A stretch of DNA of 64,000 nt from positions 1-64,000 of the forward strand of contig NZ_WNXQ01000012.1 of NCBI RefSeq assembly GCF_009789075.1, written 5' to 3'. Below are positions 53,619 to 62,762 of this stretch, piece after piece. The stretch comes from Pseudooceanicola pacificus (GTDB lineage Bacteria; Pseudomonadota; Alphaproteobacteria; Rhodobacterales; Rhodobacteraceae). The position numbers were made by a program, and so were the translations under genes. Every line of letters begins with the position of its first letter. The stretch's first letter is position 1. The notes beneath the pieces were generated by a model. It saw only the letters and a list, made by a program, of their open reading frames with translations, ran no database searches and had not been told where the DNA came from.

Positions 53619-54598
53619 TGGGAACAGGACACAAGCATGCGCAAGGGCATGCGCACGGGCACGGGCATGAACATGGGCATGGACACGGACACGGGCACGG
53701 GCACGGGCACGCAGGCCATTCGCATGGCCCAACCCTATCGGCCCATGACGCGCCCGAGACGCGCCGGTCCAAGGAACGCGCCATCCTGATTGCCGCGGCC
53801 CTGACGGGCGGCTTCATGGGGGCAGAGGTCATCGGCGGGCTCATCTCGGGATCGCTCGCGCTCCTGGCCGATGCGGGCCACATGCTGACCGACTTCGCCT
53901 CGCTGCTGCTGGCCTGGTGCGCCTTCCGGCTGGCGCGGCGGCCGGCGGACTGGAAACGCACCTACGGGTTCGACCGCTTCTCGGTTCTGGCCGCCTTCGT
54001 GAACGGGCTGACGCTGTTCGTCATCGCGGCATGGATCCTCTTCGAGGCCGTCCGGCGCCTGCGCGACCCGCAAGAGGTGCTGGGCGGGCTGATGCTCTGG
54101 GTCGCCTTGGGGGGACTCGTGGTGAACGTCCTGGCCTTCTGGGTGCTCAGCCGCGCCGAGGGCGACAACCTCAACGTCCGCGCCGCCGCGCTGCACGTGA
54201 TGGGCGACCTGCTGGGATCGGTCGCGGCGATTGCCGCCTCGCTCATCATCATCTGGACCGGCTGGACCCCGATCGACCCGATCCTGTCGGTGCTGGTCGC
54301 CTGTATCATCCTGCGCTCGGCCTGGTCCGTGGTGCGCGAGAGCGGGCATATCCTGCTGGAAGGCGCGCCCGCCGGCTTCGATCCCCGCGCCGTCGCGGCC
54401 GATCTGGAAACCTCGCTGCCCGGCGTGGCCCGTGCCCACCACGTCCATGCCTGGTCGATCACGCAGGAGCGTCCCATGGCCACGCTGGAAATCGACCTCG
54501 CGCCCGGCGCGGTGGCGGACGAGGTGCGCCGCGCCGTGAAGGACCGCGTGCGCGAGACCACCGGGATGGAGCATGTGACCGTCGAGGTGGCGACCTGA
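53618..54598 (+). CDS. Cation diffusion facilitator (zinc-type) exporter
   Basis: A 326-residue CDF transporter. The cytoplasmic N-terminus is a His-Gly repeat (residues 5-37, about 15 His). Six membrane helices follow; the zinc site pattern is H88xxxD92 in ADAGHMLTDF and H193xxxD197 in LHVMGDLLGS. The C-terminal ~80-residue ferredoxin-like domain includes HHVHAWSITQERPMATLEI. The motifs fit ZitB/CzcD-like Zn2+ (possibly Cd2+/Co2+) proton antiport out of the cytoplasm. ATG 53618 has GGAGG 7 nt upstream and overlaps the small ORF's stop. Expression is presumably induced by metal through the neighbouring MerR protein. Confidence 0.93.
   Translation: MGTGHKHAQGHAHGHGHEHGHGHGHGHGHGHAGHSHGPTLSAHDAPETRRSKERAILIAAALTGGFMGAEVIGGLISGSLALLADAGHMLTDFASLLLAWCAFRLARRPADWKRTYGFDRFSVLAAFVNGLTLFVIAAWILFEAVRRLRDPQEVLGGLMLWVALGGLVVNVLAFWVLSRAEGDNLNVRAAALHVMGDLLGSVAAIAASLIIIWTGWTPIDPILSVLVACIILRSAWSVVRESGHILLEGAPAGFDPRAVAADLETSLPGVARAHHVHAWSITQERPMATLEIDLAPGAVADEVRRAVKDRVRETTGMEHVTVEVAT
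53640..53727 (+). repeat. Coding hexanucleotide microsatellite in the CDF His tail
   Basis: Near-perfect GGGCAC/GGGCAT/GACACG-type hexamers, translated as alternating Gly-His, run through the first codons of the exporter. Slippage could change the number of histidines without altering the frame. Confidence 0.6.
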
Positions 54599-54855
54599 GG
54601 CGCGCGGAAGGGCCGAGGTGACATCCCCCCGAGGCAGGGACGCGCATCCGGACAAACCAGACAGCCGCGTGTGGCGCGGCGGGTGCCTTCCGCAGCCTCG
54701 ACAGTCACGAGGCGCAGCCCCCGAGGCCCGGGGGCCGGGTCGTGCGGCCGCGTCCCGGTCCGGGCGCGCACCAGCCATCGGGTGACCGCAACCCCGGCCC
54801 CGCCGGGCCCCAGGTGCGGAAATTCCGGTCACTGCCAGCGCCCTGCCCCCGAGGA

Positions 54856-54894
54856 CCCCGGCCTGCGCCGGGGATCCCGCGCGGATATCCGCGC
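54856..54894. repeat. Hairpin and perfect 16-bp palindrome upstream of the lytic transglycosylase gene
   Basis: CCCCGGC (54856-54862) pairs with GCCGGGG (54867-54873). Next to it GCGCGGATATCCGCGC (54879-54894) is a perfect palindrome. They lie 75-110 nt upstream of the transglycosylase ATG, in the 371-bp gap 54599-54969. I see no gene in that gap. It could be a CDF terminator followed by an operator. Confidence 0.5.
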
Positions 54895-54969
54895 ATCGCA
54901 AGACCCGGGACTTGCCGGAAACCCGGCTGTCATGGCCTATCGGATCAGGACAGAGACTCAGGGTGAACC

Positions 54970-55461
54970 ATGAAAACAAGGGCGATGTGGTGTCTGGCGA
55001 CCGGGGCCGCGCTATTTCTGTCGGCCTGCGCGGCCGAGAAACCGGAACCGGAGGTGACGCGCATGGCGCTCTTCCCCGGTGAGACGCCGGAACTGCGGAC
55101 GCTGGTGAACCAGTATGCCGATCTCTACGAGGTCCCGCGCACGCTGGTGCACCGCGTGATCCAGCGCGAAAGCGACTATCGCCCCGGCGCCCGCAACGGC
55201 CCCTATTACGGGCTGATGCAGATCCTGCCCGCCACCGCGCGCGGGATGGGCTTTCAGGGCTCCCCCACCGACCTGCTGGATGCCGAGACCAACCTGAAAT
55301 ACGCGGTGAAATACCTGCGCGGTGCCTGGCTGCTGGCGGATGACGACGAGGCCACCGCCGTCGGCTGGTACGCCCGGGGCTATTACTACGAGGCCCGCGA
55401 CCGCTGCATGCTGGTCGAAACCGAACTGCTGGACCGCGAGGTCCGCAAGGGCTGCTCCTGA
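54970..55461 (+). CDS. Lytic transglycosylase lipoprotein (SLT family)
   Basis: A 163-residue lipoprotein. The signal peptide ends in the lipobox LSAC (Cys20), giving an acylated N-terminus anchored in the inner or outer membrane. The SLT/lysozyme-like domain follows: YEVPRTLVHRVIQRESDYRPGA contains the catalytic Glu in ESDYRP (near residue 68), then GPYYGLMQILPATARGMGF with the GLMQI motif and NLKYAVKYLRGAWL. The enzyme cleaves peptidoglycan to 1,6-anhydromuropeptides. It is a minimal single-domain form, shorter than most MltE/Slt proteins. It appears monocistronic. Confidence 0.9.
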   Translation: MKTRAMWCLATGAALFLSACAAEKPEPEVTRMALFPGETPELRTLVNQYADLYEVPRTLVHRVIQRESDYRPGARNGPYYGLMQILPATARGMGFQGSPTDLLDAETNLKYAVKYLRGAWLLADDDEATAVGWYARGYYYEARDRCMLVETELLDREVRKGCS

Positions 55462-55951
55462 TCCGGCGAGCCTGCGGGTCAGGCAAGGCGGTGCCCCCCG
55501 GCACGCGCAACCGCCGCGCCGCCCCTGCGCCGATGCCATTGGCCGAATCGGGCCGTGCCCGGCGCACAGAGCCGCCGCCAGGGCCCGCATGGGGGCGGCG
55601 ATGCCGTCACCGACGCTTCCGGCGAAACCCTGACCGACAGTCCGGGGTCCGTGCCATCCACCTGGCGCCTGCCGGGCACCGGCTGAGCACAAGTTGCGAC
55701 ACCGGGATTGAGCCGCAGGGCGCCGCCTTCATCCGCGTTCCGGGGCCGGGCAGAAGCGGCCCGCGTCAGGCGGCAAGCGGCCCTGCGCCCCGGCTCGCAT
55801 CTGGCCCGCGCCGCTGTGCGCCTTGGCCGATGTCGGGGCCGCAGGGCGGGCGCGCGCCGCTCCCCAAGCTGTGCCGGACGGCGCGGGCATGGCGGAACCC
55901 ACGGACAAGCCCGGTCTTTTCCACGCCGCCCGACAGGTCCATATAGAGGGT

Positions 55952-56803
55952 ATGACCGACTCGTTTCCCCTCCCCTCCGGCGCCTGGCCTGAGCTGAAGC
56001 CCGGCTGGGTCTGGCTCTGCGGTGCCGGTCCCGGCGACCCGGGGCTGCTGACGCTGCATGCGCTCAACGCGCTCAGGCAGGCCGATGTGGTGATCTATGA
56101 CGCGCTGGTGCAGGAGGCGATCCTCGACTGGGCGCCGCAGGCCGAGCATGTCTATGCCGGCAAGCGCGGCGGCAAGCCCTCGGCCAAGCAGCGCGACATC
56201 TCGCTGCGGCTGGTGGATCTGGCGCGCGAGGGCAAGCGGGTGCTGCGGCTCAAGGGCGGCGATCCCTTCGTCTTTGGCCGGGGCGGCGAGGAGGCGCAGA
56301 CCCTGATCCAGCACGGCGTCAACGTCCGCATCATTCCCGGCATCAGCGCGGGCATCGGCGGGCTGGCCTATGCCGGTATCCCGGTCACCCATCGCGACGT
56401 GAACCAGTCGGTCACCTTTGTCACCGGGCATGACCAGTCCGGCGAGACGCCGCAGTCGCTCGACTGGGCCTCGATCGCCAAGGGCAGCCAGGTGCTGGTG
56501 ATCTACATGGGCATGAAACATGCCGAACGCATCGCCACCGCGCTGCTGGAGGCGGGCCGCCCGGCGGATGAACCCTGCGCCGTCGTCTGTTCCGCCACCA
56601 CGCCGGACGAGAAGGTGCTGGAGACCACGCTGGGCCGCATGGCCGCCGATATCGCCGACAGCGGGCTGGAACCGCCCGCGATCCTCTGCGTCGGGCGCTC
56701 GGTGCTGATGCGGCAGGTGCTGGACTGGCAGGCGCTGGCCCGGGGCGAGGCGCCGCGCAACCTGGACCCGCTCAACCGCGGGCGCCCGGCCGAGGCATCG
56801 TGA
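55952..56803 (+). CDS. cobA: Uroporphyrinogen-III C-methyltransferase
   Basis: A 283-residue SUMT that methylates uroporphyrinogen III twice to precorrin-2, the branch point to cobalamin and siroheme. Visible motifs are VWLCGAGPGDPGLLTL (SAM-binding GAGPGD), RVLRLKGGDPFVFGRGGEEA, and VIPGISAG with PVTHRDVNQSVTFVTGH. It is single-domain, without a CysG-type dehydrogenase or ferrochelatase part. ATG 55952 follows AGAGGGT. The gene overlaps cobB by 4 nt (GTGA), so this is a cobalamin operon. No cobalamin riboswitch was recognised in the 490-bp gap before it (55462-55951), which shows no gene. Confidence 0.93.
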   Translation: MTDSFPLPSGAWPELKPGWVWLCGAGPGDPGLLTLHALNALRQADVVIYDALVQEAILDWAPQAEHVYAGKRGGKPSAKQRDISLRLVDLAREGKRVLRLKGGDPFVFGRGGEEAQTLIQHGVNVRIIPGISAGIGGLAYAGIPVTHRDVNQSVTFVTGHDQSGETPQSLDWASIAKGSQVLVIYMGMKHAERIATALLEAGRPADEPCAVVCSATTPDEKVLETTLGRMAADIADSGLEPPAILCVGRSVLMRQVLDWQALARGEAPRNLDPLNRGRPAEAS

Positions 56804-58080
56804 CCGCCCCCCCACGCGGCCTGATCGTCGCCGCCCCGTCCTCGGGCGCGGGCAAGACCACCGTGACCCTGGCCCTGCTGCGCCTGCTCGCGCGCGAGGG
56901 CGTGACGGTGCGCGGGGCGAAATCCGGGCCGGATTACATCGACCCGCGGTTTCACGAGGCCGCCACGGGTCGCGCCTGCCTGAACCTCGATGCCTGGGCC
57001 ATGCCGCCGGACCGCCTGGCGGCGCTGGCGGCGGGCGACGGGCTGCTGGTGATCGAGGGGGCCATGGGCCTGTTCGACGGCGCCCCGCCAGAGGGGCGCG
57101 GCGCGGTGGCCGACCTCGCCCGCCTGCTGGCCCTGCCTGTCGTGCTGGTGATCGACGCGGGCCGCATGGCGCAATCGGTCGCGCCGCTGGTCGCAGGGTT
57201 CGCCGGGCATGACCCCGCCGTGCGGGTCGCCGGGGTGATCCTGAACAATGTCGGCTCGCCGCACCACGCCGCCATGCTGCGCCGGGCGCTGGAACCTTCG
57301 GGCCTGCCGGTGCTGGCCGCCCTGCCCCGCGATGCAGGTCTGGCGATGCCCTCGCGCCACCTGGGGCTGGTGCAGGCCGGGGAGCGCGCGGATCTCGACG
57401 CCTTCCTCGACAAGGCCGCCGACTGGCTGGACGCGGCGCTGGAGCGCGACGCGCTGGAGCGCATCGCCGCCCCCCTGGCCGAGGCCCCCGGCGCGCTGCG
57501 CATGAAGCCCCCCGCGCAGGTCATCGCCGTGGCGCGGGATCAGGCCTTTGCCTTTGCCTATCCCCATATGCTGGCGGACTGGCGCTCGCACGGGGCCGAG
57601 CTGCGGTTCTTCTCGCCGCTCGCCGACGAGGCGGTGCCCGAGGCCGGGTTCACCTTCCTTCCCGGCGGCTATCCCGAATTGCACGCCGGCCGGATCGCCG
57701 GCAATGCGCGTTTCCTCGACAGCCTGCGCAAGGCGGCCGAGGCCGGGCCGGTGCATGGCGAATGCGGCGGCTACATGGTGCTGGGGCAACGGCTGGTCGA
57801 TGCCGAGGGGCAGAGCCACGCAATGGCGGGACTGCTGGAGCTGGACACCTCGTTCCAGTCCCGCAAGCTGCACCTGGGCTACCGCGAGCTGACCGACCTG
57901 GGCGGTCCCTTCGGCGGGCGGCTGGCGGGGCATGAATTCCACTATGCCACGACCCTCAGGGCCGATGGCGCGCCGCTTTACGAGGCCAGGGATGCCGAGG
58001 GCAACATCCTGCCCCCGATGGGCCTGCGGCGCGGGCGGGTCAGCGGCAGCTTTGCCCATGTGATCGAACGGCGGCGCTGA
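56800..58080 (+). CDS. cobB: Cobyrinic acid a,c-diamide synthase
   Basis: A 426-residue glutamine-dependent amidotransferase (CobB/CbiA) that amidates the a- and c-carboxylates of (hydrogeno)byrinic acid. The N-terminal P-loop AAPSSGAGKTTVTLALL leads the dethiobiotin-synthetase-like domain, with SGPDYIDPRFH and LLVIEGAMGLFDGAP following. The C-terminal class I GATase domain carries its Cys in HGECGGYMVLG (near residue 322) and His in GHEFHYATT. The GTG start overlaps the cobA stop. With cobA upstream this gives two steps of the corrin pathway; the rest must be elsewhere. Confidence 0.93.
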   Translation: MTAPPRGLIVAAPSSGAGKTTVTLALLRLLAREGVTVRGAKSGPDYIDPRFHEAATGRACLNLDAWAMPPDRLAALAAGDGLLVIEGAMGLFDGAPPEGRGAVADLARLLALPVVLVIDAGRMAQSVAPLVAGFAGHDPAVRVAGVILNNVGSPHHAAMLRRALEPSGLPVLAALPRDAGLAMPSRHLGLVQAGERADLDAFLDKAADWLDAALERDALERIAAPLAEAPGALRMKPPAQVIAVARDQAFAFAYPHMLADWRSHGAELRFFSPLADEAVPEAGFTFLPGGYPELHAGRIAGNARFLDSLRKAAEAGPVHGECGGYMVLGQRLVDAEGQSHAMAGLLELDTSFQSRKLHLGYRELTDLGGPFGGRLAGHEFHYATTLRADGAPLYEARDAEGNILPPMGLRRGRVSGSFAHVIERRR

Positions 58081-58216
58081 AAATCCTGCCCGCCGCCCCG
58101 CGACCCCGCCGAGGGCCGATACGCGCAAGTGGCGGATCCGAACCTGCAAACCTGCACAGGCCGACCTGCAGCGCGCCGTCTTGCGCGCCCCCGCGCGCAG
58201 GCGTAGCAGATTGGGA

Positions 58217-59446
58217 ATGACCGCCACGACGCCCCTCCCCGACAATGCCAAGGCCCGGCGCAACGTCATCGTTCTGGTGATGGCGCAGGCGATCCTCGGC
58301 TCGCAGATGCCGATGATCTTCACCATTGGCGGGCTGGCCGGGCAGTCGCTGGCCTCCAACCCCTGCCTCGCCACGCTGCCGATCACCATGATCGTGCTCG
58401 GCTCTATGATGACGGCGACGCCGATCTCGTGGCTGATGCAGCGCTTTGGCCGCCGGGCGGGTTTCTTCGCCGGGGCCATCGGCGGCGCGCTTGGCGGGAC
58501 AATCGGGGCCTACGGGCTTTACCTCGCCTCTTTCCCGGTCTTCCTGCTCGGCTCGCTCTGCACCGGCGTCTACATGTCCGCCCAGGGCTTTTACCGCTTC
58601 GCCGCCGCCGATACGGCCAGCGACGCCTACCGGCCCAAGGCGATTTCCTATGTCATGGCGGGGGGGCTCGTCTCGGCCATCATCGGGCCGCAGCTGGTCA
58701 AGGTGACCAGCGATGCGATGGTGGTGCCCTTCCTGGGCACCTACCTGGCGGTGATCGCGCTGAACCTCGGCGGATCGCTGCTCTTCGTGCTGATCGACAT
58801 CCCGCGCCCGCCGGTGCCCGCCGCCGATGCGCCCCGGGGCCGGACGCGGCTGGAGCTGCTGACCACCCCGCGCATCGCCGTGGCGATCATCTGCGCGATG
58901 GTCAGCTATGCGCTGATGAACCTGATGATGACCTCGGCCCCGCTGGCCGTGGTCGGCTGCGGCTTCACCAAATCCGCGGCCGCCGATGTGGTGTCGAGCC
59001 ACGTGCTGGCGATGTTCGTGCCCTCGTTCTTCACCGGCCACCTGATTGCCCGGTTCGGGGTCGAGAAGGTGATGGCCACCGGCCTGCTGATCCTGGCCGC
59101 CGCCGGGGCGGTGGCGCTGCAGGGGGTCGACCTGATGAACTTCTTCGGCGCGATGGTGCTGCTGGGGCTGGGCTGGAACTTCGGCTTCATCGGGGCGACG
59201 ACGATGCTGGCCTCGGCCCATGCGCCGCATGAACGGGGCCGGATGCAGGGGCTGAACGACCTGATCGTCTTTGGCGGCGTGACCGCGGCCTCGCTGGCCT
59301 CGGGCGGGCTGATGAACTGCTCGGGCGGCAGCCCGGTGCAGGGCTGGGCCGCCGTCAGCATCGCGATGATCCCCTTCCTTGCGCTTGCGGGGGGCGCGCT
59401 GATCTGGCTGGTCCTGCGCCCGGAACCGGGCCGCGCCACGAGCTGA
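58217..59446 (+). CDS. MFS transporter
   Basis: A 409-residue major facilitator with about twelve hydrophobic segments. The loop 2-3 signature is WLMQRFGRRAGFFAGA (related to GxxxDRxGRR), and the second half has HLIARFGVEKVMATGLLILA in the equivalent position. Typical helix text includes MNFFGAMVLLGLGWNFGFIG and STMLASAHAPHERGRMQGL-like loop residues (AHAPHERGRMQG). Substrate unknown; drug or metabolite export is possible. ATG 58217 follows TTGGGA with a poor ribosome site, and an upstream TTG/GTG-type start is not excluded. Independent of the cob operon (136-nt gap). Confidence 0.85.
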   Translation: MTATTPLPDNAKARRNVIVLVMAQAILGSQMPMIFTIGGLAGQSLASNPCLATLPITMIVLGSMMTATPISWLMQRFGRRAGFFAGAIGGALGGTIGAYGLYLASFPVFLLGSLCTGVYMSAQGFYRFAAADTASDAYRPKAISYVMAGGLVSAIIGPQLVKVTSDAMVVPFLGTYLAVIALNLGGSLLFVLIDIPRPPVPAADAPRGRTRLELLTTPRIAVAIICAMVSYALMNLMMTSAPLAVVGCGFTKSAAADVVSSHVLAMFVPSFFTGHLIARFGVEKVMATGLLILAAAGAVALQGVDLMNFFGAMVLLGLGWNFGFIGATTMLASAHAPHERGRMQGLNDLIVFGGVTAASLASGGLMNCSGGSPVQGWAAVSIAMIPFLALAGGALIWLVLRPEPGRATS

Positions 59447-59468
59447 GCATCTGCGGGGCCGGCCTGCA

Positions 59469-59495
59469 CGAAATTTCGACGAAATTTCGGGCGCC
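59469..59495. repeat. Repeat family 2, copy 2: palindromic element
   Basis: CGAAATTTCG-A-CGAAATTTCG is followed by GGCGCC. Compared with the copy at 36980, the arm bases differ but remain fully complementary, and the centre TTTCGACGAAA-like core and the 3' GGGCGCC are shared. It lies between the convergent MFS (ends 59446) and pirin (ends 59629) genes, a natural place for a bidirectional terminator. Confidence 0.6.
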
Positions 59496-59628
59496 TGTCC
59501 GGACCGCTGCGTGTGGGCAGCGCCCCCGGCACTGCCGAGAGTTGCGCCCCTGCCCCTGCCCCGGGCCGTGCTGCCACGTCCCGATCCGGGAAAACCGCAT
59601 ATGTCTGCCGGGCGCTCCCCGTCCGCCC

Positions 59629-60594
59629 CTATTTCCACTCCTTCGGGCGGGTGCGCTCCAGCTCGGGCGGGATCGAGATGAACTCGGCATCGTCGCCCGG
59701 CGGCAGGCGGAAGGGTCCGCCCTCCCAGTCGGCGGCGTTCCAGTCCTGCTTGGCCTGTTCGATCCGCTCCTTCGACGAGGACACGAAGTTCCACCAGATG
59801 TAGCGCGGGCCGTTCATCGTCGCCCCGCCCAGCACCATCAGCCGCGCACCCTGCGGCCCGGCCTTGACCGAAATGCCGTCGCCGGGGCGAAAGACCATCA
59901 TGCGCCCGGTCTCGAACCTGTCGCCCGCCACGTCGATCGCGCCCTCGCTCACGTAGATGCCGCGATCCTCGTGGTTGTCTGGCAGCGGGAAGGACGCGCC
60001 CGGGGCCAGCACCACGTCGAGGTAGAAGGTCTCGCTCGGCATGCTCACCGGGCTGGTCTCGCCATAGGCCGAACCCAGGATCAGCCGCGCCTCGGCGCCG
60101 CCGTCCGAAATCACCGGCAGCGCCTCCTTGCCGTGATGCTCGAAGCCCGGGTCGGTCTCCTCCAGGTGCTCCGGCAGGGCGATCCAGGTCTGCACGCCGA
60201 ACAGGCTGTGCCGCGTGCCCCGCGTCTGTGCGCTGGTGCGCTCGGAATGGGTGACGCCGCGCCCGGCGGTCATCCAGTTCACCTCGCCCGGATAGATCAT
60301 CTGGTGGCTGCCGATGCTGTCGCGATGCTCGAACTCGCCCTGGTACAGATAGGTCACGGTGCCCAGGCCGATATGCGGATGCGGGCGCACGTCGATGCCG
60401 CCCTCGGTGATGAATTCCGCCGGGCCCATCTGGTCGAAGAAGATGAACGGCCCGACCATCTGGCGCTGCGGCGAGGGCAGCGCGCGGCGCACGTCAAAGC
60501 CGCCGATGTCGCGGGCCCGCGGGATGATCAGCGTTTCCAGCGCATCGCAGCCGAAGGCGGGGTTTTCGGGATCCTGTGTGGGGTTCCAGCTCAT
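59629..60594 (-). CDS. Pirin family protein
   Basis: A 321-residue bicupin. The metal-site block of the N-terminal cupin is VRPHPHIGLGTVTYLYQGEFEHRDS (core PHPHIGLGTVTYLYQG), followed by EVNWMTAGRGVTHSER with its metal-binding His and Glu. The C-terminal cupin continues to PRYIWWNFVSSSKERIEQAK. Pirins are iron or nickel proteins; several have quercetinase activity or respond to oxidative stress. ATG 60594 follows AAGGACACCTGAC. It is the last of four co-directional genes (dioxygenase, esterase, GNAT, pirin) and may belong to a quinone or phenol response. Confidence 0.92.
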   Translation of the reverse strand: MSWNPTQDPENPAFGCDALETLIIPRARDIGGFDVRRALPSPQRQMVGPFIFFDQMGPAEFITEGGIDVRPHPHIGLGTVTYLYQGEFEHRDSIGSHQMIYPGEVNWMTAGRGVTHSERTSAQTRGTRHSLFGVQTWIALPEHLEETDPGFEHHGKEALPVISDGGAEARLILGSAYGETSPVSMPSETFYLDVVLAPGASFPLPDNHEDRGIYVSEGAIDVAGDRFETGRMMVFRPGDGISVKAGPQGARLMVLGGATMNGPRYIWWNFVSSSKERIEQAKQDWNAADWEGGPFRLPPGDDAEFISIPPELERTRPKEWK

Positions 60595-60752
60595 GTCAGG
60601 TGTCCTTGCAGGGGGCCTGTGGGGCCGTTGCGCGGGGGGGCCAGGCCCGCAGGAATGCGTTTGGCGCGGTGGCGCAAAAAAGCGGCGGCGCCGGGGGCGA
60701 GGCGCCTGTGGGGCGGCGGCGCAGAGGGGCCGCGCCCCGCGCCCAGCCCGTC

Positions 60753-61052
60753 TTACCACTGGATGACATCGGCGGTCTCGTCCCGGTGCCGTTCGGCATA
60801 GGCGCGCACGAAGGGGCAGAGCGGGACGATCCGCTGCCCGCGCTGCCGCGCGTCGGCGATCAGCCGCCGGACCAGCGCCTGCGCCACGCCCATGCCGCGC
60901 ATGCTGTCGGGGACGCCGGTGTGATCGGCGATGATCAGGGTTTGAGAGACCTTGGACAGGGTCAGCTCGCCCTCGCCTTCCACGCCTTCGACAGTGGCGG
61001 CGTATCGGGCCTTGGTCTCGGTCTCGCTATAGGTGATGACGGGGTCGGACAT
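60753..61052 (-). CDS. YidJ/YjdJ-like small GNAT N-acetyltransferase
   Basis: A 99-residue protein of the short YjdJ/YidJ-type GNAT family: it has the compact core ELTLSKVSQTLIIADHTGVP, then MRGMGVAQALVRRLIADARQRG (CoA-binding loop GMGVAQALV) and PLCPFVRAYAERHRD. The family commonly accompanies stress genes; substrate unknown. ATG 61052 follows CAAGGAGCACCGCTC. It sits between pirin (158 nt downstream) and the esterase (96 nt upstream). Confidence 0.88.
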   Translation of the reverse strand: MSDPVITYSETETKARYAATVEGVEGEGELTLSKVSQTLIIADHTGVPDSMRGMGVAQALVRRLIADARQRGQRIVPLCPFVRAYAERHRDETADVIQW

Positions 61053-61148
61053 GAGCGGTGCTCCTTGCAATCGCTGTGTTGGTCTGCTCCGGGCGGGGCG
61101 CGGATCGCGCCCCCTGCCCCTGTCGTGCCGCCCCCGGGCGAAGGGCGG

Positions 61149-61763
61149 TCAGCCGGTCAGCAACCCGGCCAGGGCCGCGATCTCGCCCTGCCGCATTTCG
61201 TGCCCGCCGTCATGGACCGAGGTTTCGACCCCGGCGCCCTGCGCGGCGAACCAGGCCACCAGCCGTTCGGTCCGTGGCCAGGGGCAGATCGGGTCGCGCC
61301 GCCCGGCAGAGATCAGAACCCGCCGCCCGGACAGCGCCACCGGCACCGGATCCCAGGGGATCAGCGGATGCAGCAGCCCGACCCGGTCGAACAGGTCCGG
61401 GCGCGCCATCACCACCGAGGCCAGGATATTCGCCCCGTTGGAATAGCCGAACCCGTAAAGCGACACGCCCGGGTGCGCGGCCCGGACATCCGCGACATAT
61501 TCCGCCATCCGCCCGGTCCGCAGCGCGAGGTCGTCCATGTCATAGACCCCCTCGCTCGTGCGGCGAAAGAAGCGCGCGGCGCCCTGTTCGCTGACATCGC
61601 CCCGGGGCGAAACGATGCCCGCCCCCGGGTTGATCTGGCGCACCAGGTCGAAGAACTGGTGCTCGTCCCCGCCGGTGCCATGCAGGGCAAGGATGATCGG
61701 CGCCCCCGGATCGGGCGCCCGGGTGCGCGCGGTGTAGCCGGGCGTATCGGTCATGGCCGTCAC
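61149..61763 (-). CDS. Alpha/beta hydrolase (phospholipase/carboxylesterase, MhqD-like)
   Basis: A 204-residue esterase. The nucleophile is in LYGFGYSNGANILAS (Ser in GYSNG, near residue 108), the Asp in SAGRRDPICP and the His in HDGGHEMRQGE. ILALHGTGGDEHQFFDL provides the oxyanion region. The arrangement matches the phospholipase/carboxylesterase group including Bacillus MhqD, which is co-encoded with a ring-cleaving dioxygenase. Its start overlaps the dioxygenase stop by 4 nt, as expected for a coupled pair. ATG 61763 or ATG 61754 may be used. Confidence 0.88.
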   Translation of the reverse strand: MTAMTDTPGYTARTRAPDPGAPIILALHGTGGDEHQFFDLVRQINPGAGIVSPRGDVSEQGAARFFRRTSEGVYDMDDLALRTGRMAEYVADVRAAHPGVSLYGFGYSNGANILASVVMARPDLFDRVGLLHPLIPWDPVPVALSGRRVLISAGRRDPICPWPRTERLVAWFAAQGAGVETSVHDGGHEMRQGEIAALAGLLTG

Positions 61764-62692
61764 GCCCCGATCCCGGGCAGCTGCGCCTCGATCCGGCTGC
61801 GGTAGGGCTCGTAGCGCTCGGGCAGTTTCAGCGCCTCGCCCAGATGGGCGGTGTCCTCGTCCCGGTCGAAACCGGGTTCGTTGGTGGCGATCTCGAACAG
61901 GACGCCGCCGGGCGTGCGGAAGTAGATCGCCCAGAAATAATCGCGGTCGATCACCGGGGTCACCTGATAGCCGGTGGCCAGCAGTGCCTCGCGCACCCGG
62001 GCCTGTGCCGCGCGGTCCTCGACCGCAAAGGCGATGTGGTGCACCGAACCGGCGCCCTGCGCGGCGGGCTTGCCACCGGGCATCGCCTCAAGGTCGATGG
62101 TGTCGGCGGCATTGCCGCCCTCGATCCGGTAGCGGGTCACCGCGCCGTCGCTCTCGTCCTTCTGATAGCCCATGAAGCGCAGCAGCTCGTCGGTGCCCGC
62201 GGCATCGCGCAGCCGCAGCCGGGCGCCGTTGAAGCCCAGGATGCCCGCATCGCCCGATACGCCGTTGCCGGTCCAGGCGGTGCGCCCGCGATCGGCGCTT
62301 TCCACCAGGGCAAAGCTGTCGCCATCCGGCCCGTCGAATTCCAGGCGTGCCTCACCCAGGAAGCTGCCTTCGCGCAGCCCGGTCGCGCCCTGCGCGCCCA
62401 GCCTGTCGCGCCAGTAGGGCAGCGCGCCCTCGGGCACGGCGAATTCGGTCACGCCGACCTCTCCGGTGCCGCGGCGGCCCTTGGGCATCCGGCCAAAGGG
62501 GAAATAGGTCATCACCGAACCGGGGGTGCCGATCTCGTCGCCGTAATACAGGTGATAGACCTCGGGCGCGTCGAAATTCACGGTCTTCTTCACCCGGCGC
62601 AGGCCCAGGGTGTCGGTAAAGAAGCGGTTGTTCTCGGCCGCGTCCGCCGCCATCGAGGTGACGTGGTGCAGGCCCTTGATGTCCTTGATCAT
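61760..62692 (-). CDS. Ring-cleaving dioxygenase (VOC family, MhqO/LinE-like)
   Basis: A 310-residue two-module VOC protein. The first metal His is in KGLHHVTSMAADA (His9/His10), the second in SVHHIAFAVEDR, and the Glu in LFEIATNEPGF. RTPGGVLFEIATNEPGF and RRVKKTVNFDAPEVYHLYYG are typical of the MhqO/hydroquinone-dioxygenase group. It would open substituted hydroquinones or catechols with O2 and Fe2+. ATG 62692 follows GGAGAACGCC. It is the first gene of the operon ahead of the MhqD-like esterase and diverges from a LysR regulator. Confidence 0.9.
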   Translation of the reverse strand: MIKDIKGLHHVTSMAADAAENNRFFTDTLGLRRVKKTVNFDAPEVYHLYYGDEIGTPGSVMTYFPFGRMPKGRRGTGEVGVTEFAVPEGALPYWRDRLGAQGATGLREGSFLGEARLEFDGPDGDSFALVESADRGRTAWTGNGVSGDAGILGFNGARLRLRDAAGTDELLRFMGYQKDESDGAVTRYRIEGGNAADTIDLEAMPGGKPAAQGAGSVHHIAFAVEDRAAQARVREALLATGYQVTPVIDRDYFWAIYFRTPGGVLFEIATNEPGFDRDEDTAHLGEALKLPERYEPYRSRIEAQLPGIGA

Positions 62693-62762
62693 GGCGTTCT
62701 CCGTCGCGTGTTGCATTCGGTTGCGACCAAGATAGGTGCCAGGGCCATTGCCAGGAATAGAA

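Noticed and set aside
55491..55946. A 151-codon plus-strand ORF upstream of cobA.
   Set aside because: It lacks a ribosome site, conserved motif or normal composition, and overlaps other equally open frames.
55462..55951. A cobalamin riboswitch before cobA.
   Set aside because: I did not recognise the conserved B12-box or the surrounding helices; the gap contains only GC-rich sequence.
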